Shown: piece by piece, positions 49,653-59,776 of the stretch | How positions within the stretch are numbered: position 1 is the stretch's first letter | Layout of the letters: each line of letters starts with the position of its first letter | From: Noviluteimonas gilva | GTDB taxonomy: Bacteria; Pseudomonadota; Gammaproteobacteria; Xanthomonadales; Xanthomonadaceae | Reading direction: 5' to 3' | Length of the DNA: 64,000 nucleotides | Assembly (NCBI RefSeq): GCF_009740395.1 | Contig: NZ_WOXT01000005.1 | Span: 186,001-250,000, forward strand | Position numbers and translations under genes: made by a program | Notes under the pieces: model-generated | What the model was told of the DNA's origin: nothing | Databases searched by the model: none | Seen by the model: only the letters and a program-made list of their open reading frames with translations

Positions 49653-51065
49653 TCACGCGATGCCGAGGCCCGGGATGGCGCTGATCGTGTCGGGATCGAA
49701 GCCGGCGAGGCTGGCGAAATGGCGCCCGCGCGCGACGTAATCCTTGTAGGCGCCGAAGCTGGGCGCGCCGGGCGAAAGCAGCACGACGCCCTCGCCCGCC
49801 AGCGCATCGCGGGCCTGGGCCATCGCATCGGCGAGGTCCCGCGCTTCGCGCAAGGCGAATGCCCCGCCGAGCGCCACCGGTTCGAGCAGGTCGTGGATCT
49901 TCGGCCCGTTCTGCCCGAGCGTGACGATGGCCGCGGGCGCGTGCGTGCGCATCTGTTCGGCGAACCCCGACCAATCGATGCCGCGATCATGGCCACCGGC
50001 GATCAACGCGACGCGCCGATCGGCGAAGCACGCCAGCGCCGCGAGGCTCGCATGCGGCGTGGTGCTGATCGAATCGTTGACGTAGGCGATGCCGTCGCGC
50101 ACGCCGATGGTTTGCAAGCGATGCGGCAGCGGACGGAAGGCCGCGGCGTGCGGCGCGAGCGCGGCCGCATCGAGCCCAAGCGCTTCGATCGCCGTCAGCA
50201 CCGCGCACAGGTTGCCGCGATTGTGGCGGCCGGGCAGCGGCAACGACGCGGTATCGAACACCTCGCGATCGCCGCGATACAACACGTCGCCGCGCAGATG
50301 CCAACCGTCTTCGCGATTGAACCAGCGCACCTGCGTTTCCTCGTCCAGGCGCAACGCGGCGAGCGTCGGATCGGCGGCGTTGAGCACCGCGATGCGCGGG
50401 CGCGCGTCGGTGACCAGGCGCAACTTGTCGGCGACATAGCGCATTTCGCCGCCGTGCCAATCGAGGTGTTCGGGAAACACATTCAGCGCGACGGCGACAT
50501 CGGGCCGCGCGCAGGAGTCGGCGACATCACCGGTCTGGTAACTCGACAACTCGATTGCCCAGTACGCGGGTGCTTCCTGCGCGGAAGCATCGGCGTCCAG
50601 CAACTCGAGCATCGGCAAACCGATGTTGCCCGCGAGCGCCGTGCGATGGCCGCCCGCGCGCAACAAGTGCGCGAGCAAGGCGGTCGTCGTGCTCTTGCCC
50701 TTCGTGCCGGTCACGCAGAGCGTGCGGCCATGGCCCGTCGCGGCGTGTTCGCCGAACCACAGCGCCGTACCGCCGATGAAACGCGTGCCGCGCGCGCACG
50801 CCGACACCGCCTCAACGCGATACGGGCTGATGCCCGGCGACTTCACGACGACATCGAACGCGGAAAGCGCATCGGCGTCGACGTGCGTGTGCGTCGTCAA
50901 CGCGGCATCGTGCAGCGTCGCGGCGTCCTCGGCTTCGGCCGCGTCGCAGAACAGCGTCAGCGGCTGATGCGGAAGTCGTGCTCGCAGCGCGCGATACGCC
51001 GCGCGACCTTCGCGGCCCCAGCCCCAGAGGGCGACCCGCTTGCCGTCAAGCGACGAAATGCGCAC
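49653..51065 (-). CDS. murD2: UDP-N-acetylmuramoyl-L-alanine--L-glutamate ligase MurD2
   Basis: The 470-residue Mur ligase has the ATP motif [18 protein letters not shown], the ELSSYQTGD segment, the [10 protein letters not shown] segment and the AGGHDRG C-terminal part of the MurD family. Because it directly follows murL, I call it MurD2. In Xanthomonas oryzae this enzyme adds L-Glu rather than D-Glu to UDP-MurNAc-L-Ala, and MurL then epimerises it. Its start overlaps the end of murL by 20 nt, so the two are coupled. Function is inferred from this pairing plus family, not from substrate residues. Confidence 0.87.
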   Translation of the reverse strand: MRISSLDGKRVALWGWGREGRAAYRALRARLPHQPLTLFCDAAEAEDAATLHDAALTTHTHVDADALSAFDVVVKSPGISPYRVEAVSACARGTRFIGGTALWFGEHAATGHGRTLCVTGTKGKSTTTALLAHLLRAGGHRTALAGNIGLPMLELLDADASAQEAPAYWAIELSSYQTGDVADSCARPDVAVALNVFPEHLDWHGGEMRYVADKLRLVTDARPRIAVLNAADPTLAALRLDEETQVRWFNREDGWHLRGDVLYRGDREVFDTASLPLPGRHNRGNLCAVLTAIEALGLDAAALAPHAAAFRPLPHRLQTIGVRDGIAYVNDSISTTPHASLAALACFADRRVALIAGGHDRGIDWSGFAEQMRTHAPAAIVTLGQNGPKIHDLLEPVALGGAFALREARDLADAMAQARDALAGEGVVLLSPGAPSFGAYKDYVARGRHFASLAGFDPDTISAIPGLGIA

Positions 51066-52407
51066 GCAGCCTGGCCCAGAGTGAAGCTGGGATGCGGTGT
51101 TCGTCGTCGATCGCCATCAGGCCCGCGACGTCGAGTTCGCCCGCGTCGAGCTGCGGCGCGATCTCGCGCGCGAAGCGTTCGACCAGCGCGTCTTCGCGCC
51201 ATTCCGGACGCGCGGCCAGCGCGGCCATCGCGGCGCGCGATTCGCGGCCTTCGCCCACGCACTCGAACGGCTTGTGGTCCTGGTATTCCAGCAGCGCGTC
51301 GTAACCGGCGGTCTGCGCCGGATCGTCGAGCAGGTTGCGCCCGAAGATGCCGACCAGGCGCGGCTTCGACATGAACGGCGCGAGCGCAAGGAACACGAAG
51401 TGGCACTTCGGGCACACGCCGCACCAACGGCTCGCGGGGCGCTCACCGAGGAGATGGAAGTTGCGGTTGCAGCTGGAGAAGTGCGCGTCGTAGTGGTCGG
51501 TCTTCGCGAACTGCCGGGCGACCGCAAGCTCACTCAACGGCCGCAGCAACGAGTAGTAATGCAGGTCGGAGGCGACGTGCGACTGCACGAAACCGGCGAG
51601 CGTCTGTTCCCACGCCCAGCCCTTCGACCATTGGTGGTTGACCTCGCCCGTGCCCGGGATCAGCGAGCCGTAACTCGCCGAGCGTTCGTTCGAGAACACG
51701 ACCTGGTTGGCGCCGAGCACGATGGCGGCGAACAGCATGATCGCCGAGTTCACGCCCGTCACCGGGATGTGCCCGTTCAACGCACCCTGGCGATTGAACT
51801 CGAACAACTCCGGTGCAAGCGCGCGCCCGATGTTGAGCGTCGGCAAGCCCGTGCGTTCCGCGCAGGCCTTGATCAATTGCGAACCGCCGATCCACGTGAC
51901 CGTCTGTTCGACGCCCGCGGCGCGCAGCGCCTCGATGGACACCAGCGAATCCTTGCCACCGCCGATCGCGACGAGCGCATGTTCGGGCAGTCCGATCGCG
52001 GGCGCGGCCGGCGCATCGTTCGCCGCATGCGGGAACTTGATGCGCTCGTGCAGGTGCAGCCCGTTGCGATACGCGAACTCGCCCAATCCGTTGAGATAGA
52101 ACGAATCGAGCATCGCCGCCGTCGCCGCGTCGATCGGCTCGCCTTCGATGCGGATCTCCGCCGGCACCGCCGCCTTGTAATAGCTCACGCCCGCGAGCAG
52201 ATGCAGCAGGCGCAATGCACGCTGCGCCGCCTCCGCACGCGCGCCGTCCAGCGCGAAGGGCGCGCCCGGCAACGTGATCGTTTCGATCAGCTCCGGGCCG
52301 TCGTCGAACGCGTAGATCAGTTGCGCCACGCCCGTGGCGGCGTCGAAGGTGTTGCGCACGAAGCGGAACGCGCGGATCGCGTCGCGCGAGAAAGTCCAGC
52401 CGGTCAT
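51046..52407 (-). CDS. murL: UDP-MurNAc-L-alanyl-L-glutamate epimerase MurL
   Basis: The 453-residue protein contains the ATP-binding-like [16 protein letters not shown] motif, an NEFSASYGS-like serine/tyrosine segment ([20 protein letters not shown]) and a Cys pair in [11 protein letters not shown]. It matches the MurL family, which uses ATP to invert the glutamyl alpha-carbon in UDP-MurNAc-L-Ala-L-Glu, giving the D-Glu form for peptidoglycan. The start at 52407 overlaps the lysAC stop as ATGA, and its end overlaps murD2. No ordinary racemase (MurI) is in the window. Confidence 0.87.
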   Translation of the reverse strand: MTGWTFSRDAIRAFRFVRNTFDAATGVAQLIYAFDDGPELIETITLPGAPFALDGARAEAAQRALRLLHLLAGVSYYKAAVPAEIRIEGEPIDAATAAMLDSFYLNGLGEFAYRNGLHLHERIKFPHAANDAPAAPAIGLPEHALVAIGGGKDSLVSIEALRAAGVEQTVTWIGGSQLIKACAERTGLPTLNIGRALAPELFEFNRQGALNGHIPVTGVNSAIMLFAAIVLGANQVVFSNERSASYGSLIPGTGEVNHQWSKGWAWEQTLAGFVQSHVASDLHYYSLLRPLSELAVARQFAKTDHYDAHFSSCNRNFHLLGERPASRWCGVCPKCHFVFLALAPFMSKPRLVGIFGRNLLDDPAQTAGYDALLEYQDHKPFECVGEGRESRAAMAALAARPEWREDALVERFAREIAPQLDAGELDVAGLMAIDDEHRIPASLWARLRAHFVA

Positions 52408-54995
52408 TCGATCGTGTCCTCTGCGGGCAATGCGCGCAGGTTGTAGGTGCTCGCCATGGCCATGCCGTAGGCGCCCGCGTCGGCGACGAGGATGACGTCC
52501 CCCTCCATCGTCGCCGCGGGCAACAGGCGGGAATGGCCCAGCACGTCGCCGCTTTCACAGATGGGGCCGACGACGTCGAATTCCAGCGTATCGACGTCGG
52601 ACAGGCGCGAGAGATTGTGGATGCCGTGGTACGCCCCGTACATCGCCGGGCGCGCGAGTGCGTTCATGCCCGCGTCGCAACCCACGCGGCGCACGCCGTC
52701 CTTTTCGACGACCTGCGTGGCGTGCAGCAACAGCACGCCGCATTCGGCAACCATGAAGCGGCCGGGTTCGACGACGAGCTGGAAACGCGGATACGCAGCG
52801 CGGATTTCCTCGAGCCCCGCGCGCCACGCGACGAGATCGAAGTCTTCCGAATCCGGCGTATACGCGACCGGCAGGCCGCCGCCGATGTCGATGGATTCGA
52901 TGGTGCCCACGCTGTCGGCCATGCCCGCGAGTTCGGCGTAGATCAAGCGCCAATGGCGCGGATCGTCGATGCCACTGCCCATGTGCGCGTGCAGGCCGCT
53001 GATGCGGACGTCGAGCTTGCGCGCCTGTTCGACGAACTCGTCGAAGCGTTGCAGCGACAAACCGAACTTCGCGGCGACGCCACCGGTGTTGACCTTCGCG
53101 TGGTGCCCGCCGCCGTGGCCGATGTCCAGGCGCAACCAGATCGTGCGCCCGCGAAACACGTCGGGCCAGCGATGCAGCGCTTCGACATTGTCGAGCGTGA
53201 CCGTCACGCCCAGCGCGAAGGCCGCTTCGTATTCCTTGCGCGGCGCGAAACTCGGCGTGAACACCACGCGCTCGGGCGACAAGGACGGCAGATGTTGGAA
53301 CACGTGTTCGAGTTCGCCGATCGACACGCATTCCAGGCCGAAGCCTTCTTCGACCAGCGTGCGCAGGATCGCCGGATGCGGGTTGGCCTTGATCGCGAAG
53401 AAGCGGCGGTCGATCGCATCGATCGACATCAGGTCGCGCGCGCGATTGCGCACGGTCGCCAGATCGTAGGCGTAGGTCGGCGTGGCCTTGGCGGCGAGCG
53501 CAAGCAAGGGTTCGCGCTTGCCCACCCACCACGGCACGCGGCGCACCGGCTTGCCGTGCGCGATGTCGCGCCAACTCGGGCCGAACACCGAAGCGTCCTG
53601 AACCGGCATCGCGCCGCCACGGGTCAGTTCGGCGTGCAGTTGCGGCAGCATGCCGTCGGCGTCGGTTTCGTCGACGACGAAGGTCAGGTTCAAGTCGTTC
53701 GACGACTGCGAAATCAGGTGCACGCGTTCCTTGCCGAAGGTCGCCCACACATCCGACAACTTGTGCAGCAGCGACCGCATGCCGCGCCCGACGAGCGTGA
53801 TCGCCGCGCACGGCGCGATGACCTTCACGCGGCAGACTTCGGCCAGGTCCGCCGACAATGTTTCCAGCACGTTCGTCGTCACCAGGTTCTCGCTGGGATC
53901 CAGCGACACGGTGACGTTGGTTTCGGACGAACCGATCAGGTCGACCGACAGCCCGTTGCGCTTGAAGCGCTCGAACACGTCGGCGAGAAAGCCCACCTGT
54001 TGCCACATGCCGATGCTTTCCATCGACACGAGCACGATGCCGTTGCGGCGGCTGATCGCCTTGACGCCCGGCACCGTCGTGGCGCTCGCGTCGATGCGCG
54101 TGCCGGGCAAATCGGGGCGTTCGGTATCGAGGATCGTGATCGGCACGCCGCCATCGCGGCAGGGCGCGATCGAACGCGGATGCAGCACCTTCGCGCCGGT
54201 CGTCGCGATTTCCTGCGCTTCGGCGTAATCCAGGCGCGTGAGCAGGCGTGCGTCGGGGACGTCGCGCGGGTTCGCGCTGAACATGCCGGGCACGTCGGTC
54301 CAGATTTCCACGCGCAATGCACGCAGCAGCGCGCCGAAGTACGCGGCCGAGGTATCGGAACCGCCGCGGCCCAGGATCGCGGTGCCGCCATCGGCGTGGC
54401 GCGCGATGAAGCCTTGCGTCACCAACATCGGCGCGGGCTGCGCATCGAAGCGCGCCTGCAAGGCCCCATCGGGCGCGCAACGGCAATTGACCGACAGGCG
54501 CTGCGCCCACGGGCTCGCGTTGGGCAGCGACACGGCATCGAGCCAGTCGCGCGCATCGCTCCAACCGAAATCGAGGCCCTGCGAACGCAGGTAGGCCGCG
54601 CCGAGCGTCGAAGAGAGCAACTCCCCCTGCGCAAGCACATCGGCTTGCCACGTCAGTTCGCGGTTTTTTGCGCGCGGGTCGTTCGCGAGGGTGCGCAACG
54701 CTTCCAGGCGCGAGCCGAGGACTGCATCGGCATCAAGGTCGAGTTCGGCGCAGAACGCGCGGTGGCGTTCGACCAAGGCGTCGATGCGGGCGTCGAAATT
54801 CTCGCCCACCGCCGAGTACGCGATGGCCTGCAGCTCGTTGGTGACGCCCGAAAGCGCCGAAACGACCACCAGCACCCGCACGCCTTCATCGCCCATCCGT
54901 TTCGCGGCGAGGCGGCCGATCGTGTCCCAGCGATTGCGACGCGACACCGAGGTGCCGCCGAACTTCAAGACCACCCACCGCACTGGTTGCGACAC
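52404..54995 (-). CDS. lysAC: Bifunctional aspartate kinase / diaminopimelate decarboxylase
   Basis: The 863-residue fusion has an aspartate kinase half (about 1-460; KFGGTSV near the start, GRGGSDTSAA, then paired ACT-like regulatory folds) and a PLP decarboxylase half (about 480-863; the PLP Lys in FFAIKANPHP, HAHMGSGID, EPGRFMV, and ICESGDVL with the active Cys). It joins the first and last steps of the aspartate-to-lysine route in one chain; such fusions are known in Xanthomonadaceae. The start is one of two adjacent GTGs (54998, 54995); GAGG fits the second better. It heads the operon with murL and murD2. Confidence 0.93.
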   Translation of the reverse strand: MSQPVRWVVLKFGGTSVSRRNRWDTIGRLAAKRMGDEGVRVLVVVSALSGVTNELQAIAYSAVGENFDARIDALVERHRAFCAELDLDADAVLGSRLEALRTLANDPRAKNRELTWQADVLAQGELLSSTLGAAYLRSQGLDFGWSDARDWLDAVSLPNASPWAQRLSVNCRCAPDGALQARFDAQPAPMLVTQGFIARHADGGTAILGRGGSDTSAAYFGALLRALRVEIWTDVPGMFSANPRDVPDARLLTRLDYAEAQEIATTGAKVLHPRSIAPCRDGGVPITILDTERPDLPGTRIDASATTVPGVKAISRRNGIVLVSMESIGMWQQVGFLADVFERFKRNGLSVDLIGSSETNVTVSLDPSENLVTTNVLETLSADLAEVCRVKVIAPCAAITLVGRGMRSLLHKLSDVWATFGKERVHLISQSSNDLNLTFVVDETDADGMLPQLHAELTRGGAMPVQDASVFGPSWRDIAHGKPVRRVPWWVGKREPLLALAAKATPTYAYDLATVRNRARDLMSIDAIDRRFFAIKANPHPAILRTLVEEGFGLECVSIGELEHVFQHLPSLSPERVVFTPSFAPRKEYEAAFALGVTVTLDNVEALHRWPDVFRGRTIWLRLDIGHGGGHHAKVNTGGVAAKFGLSLQRFDEFVEQARKLDVRISGLHAHMGSGIDDPRHWRLIYAELAGMADSVGTIESIDIGGGLPVAYTPDSEDFDLVAWRAGLEEIRAAYPRFQLVVEPGRFMVAECGVLLLHATQVVEKDGVRRVGCDAGMNALARPAMYGAYHGIHNLSRLSDVDTLEFDVVGPICESGDVLGHSRLLPAATMEGDVILVADAGAYGMAMASTYNLRALPAEDTIE

Positions 54996-55082
54996 CACCG
55001 ATCCTCGTTGCGTTCGAAGGAATGCGCGACGCGCGCGCGAGATTGCCTGCAAAATGCGGCTCCGGGATTCTAGGGTATTGCC

Positions 55083-55961
55083 ATGGCCTTGCGCCGCTAC
55101 ATGCAGGTGGACGTGTTCGCCGATCGGCCCGGGGCGGGCAACCCGCTGGCGGTCGTGCTGGATGCGCAGGGCTTGGACGATGCGGCGATGCAGGCCATCG
55201 CGCGCTGGACGCGCCTGCCGGAGACGACCTTCCTGTTCCCGGCCGCGTCGCCGGACAGCAGCTACCGGCTCCGGATCTTCTCGCCGCGCCGGGAAGTGCC
55301 CTTCGCCGGCCACCCGAGCGTGGGCAGCGCGCACGTCGCGCTGGCCGCGGGCTTGGCGCAGGTGAAGGACGGGCTGCTCGTGCAGGACGGCATCGCCGGC
55401 AAACTTCCCCTGCGCGTGACGGGCTCGGGGCAAAAACGCACGATCGCCGTGCGCACGCCGCACACGAATGTCGTGGAAATCGCCTCGCCCGACGATCCGC
55501 GCCTGCGCCCCGCCCTCGCCGGCCTGCCGCTCGGCGCGCTGCCGCCGGCGCTGGTCGAAGGTGGGCGCCGCTGGTGGTTGGTCGAAATGGCGGACGAAGT
55601 GGCCTTGCGCGCCGCGTCCCCCGACTGGGCCGCGATCGGCAAGCTCGCGCAGGACACCGAAAGCATGGGCGTGTGCGTCTTCGCGCGCAGCCACGATCCG
55701 GTGTACTACCTCGCGGTGCGTGCGTGGGTCGGTGCGCCGGCGCAGTTCGAAGATGCGGCATCGGGCGCGGCGAACGCGACGCTTGCCGCGTTCCTCGCGT
55801 CGCAGGGTGCGTTGCCGGGAAGCGGCGGCTTCTATCGCATCAGCCAGGGGCGCGAAGTCGGCCACGACGCGATCATCGAACTCACGGTCGATGCCGAAGG
55901 CGAAGTGTGGTCGGGAGGCCGCACCTGCACGGTAGTCGAAGGCCACATCAACTGGCCGTGA
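55083..55961 (+). CDS. PhzF family isomerase-like protein
   Basis: The 292-residue protein has the two-domain fold of PhzF: it starts YMQVDVFADRPGAGNPLAVV, has the conserved catalytic-type Glu in LPETTFLFPA, and the PFAGHPSVGSAH and EDAASGAANATLAAF segments. PhzF itself acts in phenazine synthesis, but most members lie outside such clusters and have no known substrate. No phenazine gene is nearby. It is divergent from lysAC with about 87 bp between the starts. Confidence 0.9.
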   Translation: MALRRYMQVDVFADRPGAGNPLAVVLDAQGLDDAAMQAIARWTRLPETTFLFPAASPDSSYRLRIFSPRREVPFAGHPSVGSAHVALAAGLAQVKDGLLVQDGIAGKLPLRVTGSGQKRTIAVRTPHTNVVEIASPDDPRLRPALAGLPLGALPPALVEGGRRWWLVEMADEVALRAASPDWAAIGKLAQDTESMGVCVFARSHDPVYYLAVRAWVGAPAQFEDAASGAANATLAAFLASQGALPGSGGFYRISQGREVGHDAIIELTVDAEGEVWSGGRTCTVVEGHINWP

Positions 55962-55962
55962 C

Positions 55963-55994
55963 AAAAAAAGGGGCCGCAAGATGCGACCCCCCTT
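55963..55994 (-). terminator. Terminator of the glycine-zipper gene
   Basis: On the minus strand a GGGGTCGCA-TCT-TGCGGCCCC hairpin (one G-T pair) is followed by seven T. It lies 14 nt past the glycine-zipper stop and directly after the convergent PhzF gene. Confidence 0.9.
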
Positions 55995-56003
55995 CCCTGA
56001 AAC

Positions 56004-56720
56004 TTACTGCTCGGCGTTGACGTCGACGCGCACGCGGATGCGATCGCCCGGGTGGTGATCGGTGCGGGTCTTGAACTGGCGCCCCGCATATTCGTACGTC
56101 ACGTCGTAACCGACGACGCGACCATCGTTGTTGGCGTTGTAGCTGCCGTAATTGTTGTTGCCGTTGTAGCCGCCGTTGCTGGACGTGTTGTTGCCGTACT
56201 GGTCGTCGCACACCGTGACGCTGCTGCGCTCGTACTTGCGGCGCTGCGTGCCCTCGTAGATCTGGCGACCGGCCAGGCCACCGACCATCGAACCGATCGC
56301 GGCCGCGGCCACTTGTCCGCTACCACCGCCGACCTTGCTGCCGAGCACCGCACCGGCGAGCCCGCCGACGACGGTCGCCATCGTGCGGCCCGTGTCGGTG
56401 CCATAGCGGCCCTGTTGCGGGTAGTACGGATCGTTCGAAGGGTACTGGCCATTCGACGCGTATCCGCCATTGGTCGGATAGGAACCGCCCGAGGTGTAGC
56501 AGCGATTGCCGTTGTTGTTGACGTAACCGTTGTTCGCGTAGCCGTTGTTGCCGTAGCCATTGGAGTAGCGCGAGTCGATCACCGGATCCACGCGCACCAC
56601 GCGCGCCCAGTCGTAGATCGCGTTCTGCTGGTTGGTGTAACCGCCGTAGTTCTGCGCCGACGCCGTTCCCACGGCAGCGGCCAGGCCCAGTGCGAGCAAG
56701 GTGGCGGACAAGCGCTTCAT
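56004..56720 (-). CDS. Glycine-zipper 2TM-domain protein with Asn/Gly/Tyr-rich regions
   Basis: The 238-residue protein has a signal peptide (about 1-23), a long Tyr/Asn/Gly-rich low-complexity stretch (about 45-115) with repeated NGY units, then a glycine-zipper segment (VVGGLAGAVLGSKVGGGSG...IGSMVGGLAGRQIYEG) as in 17-kDa antigen/SlyB-type proteins, a second Asn/Gly-rich stretch, and a C-terminal YEYAGRQFKTRTDHHPGD strand. It is likely in the outer membrane or periplasm. The ATG at 56720 is chosen because it begins the signal peptide. Confidence 0.82.
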   Translation of the reverse strand: MKRLSATLLALGLAAAVGTASAQNYGGYTNQQNAIYDWARVVRVDPVIDSRYSNGYGNNGYANNGYVNNNGNRCYTSGGSYPTNGGYASNGQYPSNDPYYPQQGRYGTDTGRTMATVVGGLAGAVLGSKVGGGSGQVAAAAIGSMVGGLAGRQIYEGTQRRKYERSSVTVCDDQYGNNTSSNGGYNGNNNYGSYNANNDGRVVGYDVTYEYAGRQFKTRTDHHPGDRIRVRVDVNAEQ

Positions 56721-56876
56721 GGCGTCACTCCAGGCGCCGGAATGGCGCGGAGGGGATCGTCGGGTCGGCGCGGGCAATGCACCCTGAATCGATCGCGGGT
56801 GGAAACGCTTGCAGCCAAAATCGTTTAGCGCGCCGACAGCACGGCGTCAGCGCGCGTTGTGCGTAGCGTCGATGCG

Positions 56877-57314
56877 TTACTCGACAAGCTCTGCGTCGAG
56901 CGAGATCGGCACGGCGCTCAGCGCCTTGGACACCGGGCAGTTCTGCTTCGCATCGTCGGCCAGCGCGCGGAACTTCGCCGCATCCAGGCCGGCGACGCGC
57001 GCCTGCGTCTTCAGGCGGATCTCGACGATCGTCGGCCCGCCTTCCATGCCCAGTTCCACTTCGGCCTGGGTGTCGAGCGATTGCGGCGGGTGGCCGGCTT
57101 CGGTCAGCTTGGCCGACAGCGCCATCGTGAAGCAGCCCGCGTGCGCGGCGGCGATCAGTTCTTCCGGATTGGTGCCTTTCTCGGCACCGAAGCGTGTGTT
57201 GAAGCCATAGCGCGTGCCCGCCATCAGGCCGCTTTGCGGCGTGTCGAGCCGGCCCTGGCCGGACTTGAGGTCGCCTTCCCAATGGGCGGTGGCTTTGCGG
57301 GTGATCGAGGCCAT
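56877..57314 (-). CDS. osmC: OsmC family peroxiredoxin
   Basis: The 145-residue protein has the two OsmC redox cysteines, Cys61 in AAHAGCFTMAL and Cys126 in NCPVSKA, and the GTNPEEL segment that positions the active site. OsmC reduces organic hydroperoxides. GGAG upstream fits the ATG at 57314. The 156 bp to the glycine-zipper gene and the 233 bp to the EF-G-like gene hold no other gene I can support. Confidence 0.93.
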   Translation of the reverse strand: MASITRKATAHWEGDLKSGQGRLDTPQSGLMAGTRYGFNTRFGAEKGTNPEELIAAAHAGCFTMALSAKLTEAGHPPQSLDTQAEVELGMEGGPTIVEIRLKTQARVAGLDAAKFRALADDAKQNCPVSKALSAVPISLDAELVE

Positions 57315-57547
57315 GGCTTGCGCTCCGTGAGTCACGGGTGGGGGATGGGCAGCCTACTCCACCGCCATGCTTGACCCTTCACCGCTGCTGCGGGAGATTT
57401 GCTGTCCCGGCGGCATCGTCGCCGGGGCTCCCGCCATGACGGCCCGCCCGGCGAACAGCCAGGACGGCAGACACGCTCCGGTTCGTCTCGCACCCGCGGA
57501 CAGCCATGACGGCCTCCTTCCACCCGCATATCGGGAGAGACGGCCTC

Positions 57548-59620
57548 ATGTCCTATACGACCGAAAACATCCGCAACGTGGCCCTGGCAGGCCACCCCGG
57601 CGCCGGCAAAACAATGCTCTTCGAAGCCCTGCTGCATGCCGGCGGCGCGATCCAGACGGCAGGCAGCATCGAGCGCGGCACGACGGTGTCCGATTTCGAC
57701 CCGATCGAAAAGGAACGCGGCCACTCGATCGATGCAGCGATCGCAAGCATCGACACCGCCAGCGACAACGCGCCGGTGCACGTCAATCTCCTCGACACGC
57801 CCGGTTATCCGGATTTCCGCGGGCCCACGCTCTCCACGCTCGCCGCGGTGGAAACCGTCGCGATCGTGTGCGACGCCGGCGCCGGCGTGGAATACGGCAC
57901 GCGCCGCATGATGGAGTACGCCAAGGCGCGCAACCTGTGCCGCGTCATCATCGTCAACAAGATCGACCACGCCGAAGCCAACAACGCGCGCCTGCTCGAA
58001 GCGCTGCGCGAAGCCTTCGGCCCCGAAGTCCTTCCGCTCAACCTGCCCGCCGATGGCGGCACGCGCGTGGTGGATTGCTTCGGGTATTCCGGCAAGCTCG
58101 GCGAAGGCGACACCGACCTCGGCCCCGTCGCCGAATGGCACCAAAAGATCCTCGACCAGGTCGTCGAAGTGAACGAAACGGTGATGGACCATTACCTCGA
58201 CCTCGGCGAGGACGGTCTGTCGGGCCAGGAGTTGCACGACGCGTTCGAGCAATGCCTGCGCGAAGGCCACCTGGTGCCCGTGTGCTTCGTCAGCGCGCGC
58301 AGCGGCGTGGGCATGGACGACCTGCTGCAGATCACCGGCAAGTTGTTCCCGCATCCGGGCGAAGGCAATCCGCCGAACTTCATCAAGGGGCTCGGCGACG
58401 ACGCCACGTCGATCGACGCGCAGCCCGATCCGTCGAAACACGTCATCGCCGATGTCTTCAAGATCGTCAACGATCCCTTCGTCGGCAAGCTCGGGATCTT
58501 CCGCGTCTATCAGGGCACGGTGAAAAAGGATTCGCAGTTGTTCATCGACGACGGCAAGAAGCCGTTCAAGGTCGCGCACTTGTTCAAGATCAAGGGCAAG
58601 GACCACGTCGAAGTCGCGCAGGCGGTGCCCGGCGACATCGCGGCGGTCGCCAAGATCGACGACCTGCACCTGGACGCGGTGCTGCACGATTCCCACGACG
58701 AGGACCAGATCCACCTGGCGCCGGGCGCATTCCCGAAGCCGATGTTCGGCCTGGCGGTGGAAGCCGCGCACAAGGGGCAGGAGCAGAAGCTCTCCACCGC
58801 GCTGCACAAGTTGGCCGAAGAAGATCCGGCCTTCGCCGTCGAACATCATGGCGAACTCAACGAAACCGTCGTGCGTGGCCTGTCGGACCTGCACCTGCGC
58901 GTGATGTTGCAGCGCCTGAAGGACAAGCACGGCGTGGAAGTCAAGACGCGCCCGCCGCGTATCGCGTATCGCGAAACCGTGAGCGGGAACGCCGAAGGTC
59001 ACTATCGCCACAAGAAACAGACCGGCGGCGCGGGCCAGTTCGGCGAAGTGTTCCTGCGCATCGAACCCTTGCCGCGCGGTGCGGGTTTCGAATTCGTCGA
59101 TGAAGTCAAAGGCGGCACGATCCCCGGCCAATTCATGCCCGCGGTGGAAAAAGGCGTGCGGCAGGTGCTCGGCGCCGGCGCGGTCGCGGGCTATCCGTTG
59201 CAGGATGTGCGCGTGGTCGTCTACGACGGCAAGCACCACAGCGTGGACAGCAAGGAAGTGGCGTTCGTCGCCGCGGGCAAGAAGGCGTTCCTGGATGCGA
59301 TCGCGAAGGCGCGCCCGCAGGTGCTCGAACCCATCGTCGACCTGGAGGTCGCCGCGCCCGAGCAGCACATGGGCGACATCAGCGGCGGCTTGTCGTCCAA
59401 GCGCGCGCGCATCAGCGGCACCGATTCGCTGCGCGGCGGCGAGATCGTCATCCGGGCGCAGGTGCCGCTTTCGGAACTGGAAGGCTACGCCGCGGAGCTG
59501 AAATCGGTGACCGCCGGCCGCGGTCGCTACGCGCTGGACTTCAGCCATTACGAGCCGGTTCCGGCGCAGGTGCAATCACGCCTGGTGGAAGCCTTCAAGC
59601 CACGGATCGAAGAGGATTGA
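57548..59620 (+). CDS. Elongation factor G-like GTPase
   Basis: The 690-residue protein has the EF-G domain order: G domain with P-loop GHPGAGKT (15-22), LLDTPGYPDF, VNKID, then the translation-factor domains through HYRHKKQTGGAGQFGEV to a C-terminal YALDFSHYEPVP. It is a divergent paralogue: switch I lacks the usual RGITI, having KERGHSI instead, and the P-loop is GHPGAGKT rather than the EF-G GHIDAGKT. No rps/tuf genes are nearby, so it is not the main EF-G. A role in translation under special conditions is possible but not shown. GGGAG lies 10 nt upstream of the start. Confidence 0.9.
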   Translation: MSYTTENIRNVALAGHPGAGKTMLFEALLHAGGAIQTAGSIERGTTVSDFDPIEKERGHSIDAAIASIDTASDNAPVHVNLLDTPGYPDFRGPTLSTLAAVETVAIVCDAGAGVEYGTRRMMEYAKARNLCRVIIVNKIDHAEANNARLLEALREAFGPEVLPLNLPADGGTRVVDCFGYSGKLGEGDTDLGPVAEWHQKILDQVVEVNETVMDHYLDLGEDGLSGQELHDAFEQCLREGHLVPVCFVSARSGVGMDDLLQITGKLFPHPGEGNPPNFIKGLGDDATSIDAQPDPSKHVIADVFKIVNDPFVGKLGIFRVYQGTVKKDSQLFIDDGKKPFKVAHLFKIKGKDHVEVAQAVPGDIAAVAKIDDLHLDAVLHDSHDEDQIHLAPGAFPKPMFGLAVEAAHKGQEQKLSTALHKLAEEDPAFAVEHHGELNETVVRGLSDLHLRVMLQRLKDKHGVEVKTRPPRIAYRETVSGNAEGHYRHKKQTGGAGQFGEVFLRIEPLPRGAGFEFVDEVKGGTIPGQFMPAVEKGVRQVLGAGAVAGYPLQDVRVVVYDGKHHSVDSKEVAFVAAGKKAFLDAIAKARPQVLEPIVDLEVAAPEQHMGDISGGLSSKRARISGTDSLRGGEIVIRAQVPLSELEGYAAELKSVTAGRGRYALDFSHYEPVPAQVQSRLVEAFKPRIEED

Positions 59621-59776
59621 CCGGCCAAACAAGCCCCGCTCGTCCGCGCGATGAAAAAAAGCCCGAAAAAAACCGCCTCCGGGGCTTGGCGGCAACGCGG
59701 GCATGCCCTACATTCCGCTGGCCGAGGGGGACAACCAGGCATTCCATCAACTCACACAAGAGTCATCAGGACACAT

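Noticed and set aside
55083-55961. Phenazine biosynthesis, from the PhzF-like gene
   Set aside because: No other phz gene is present, and PhzF-like proteins are common outside such clusters.
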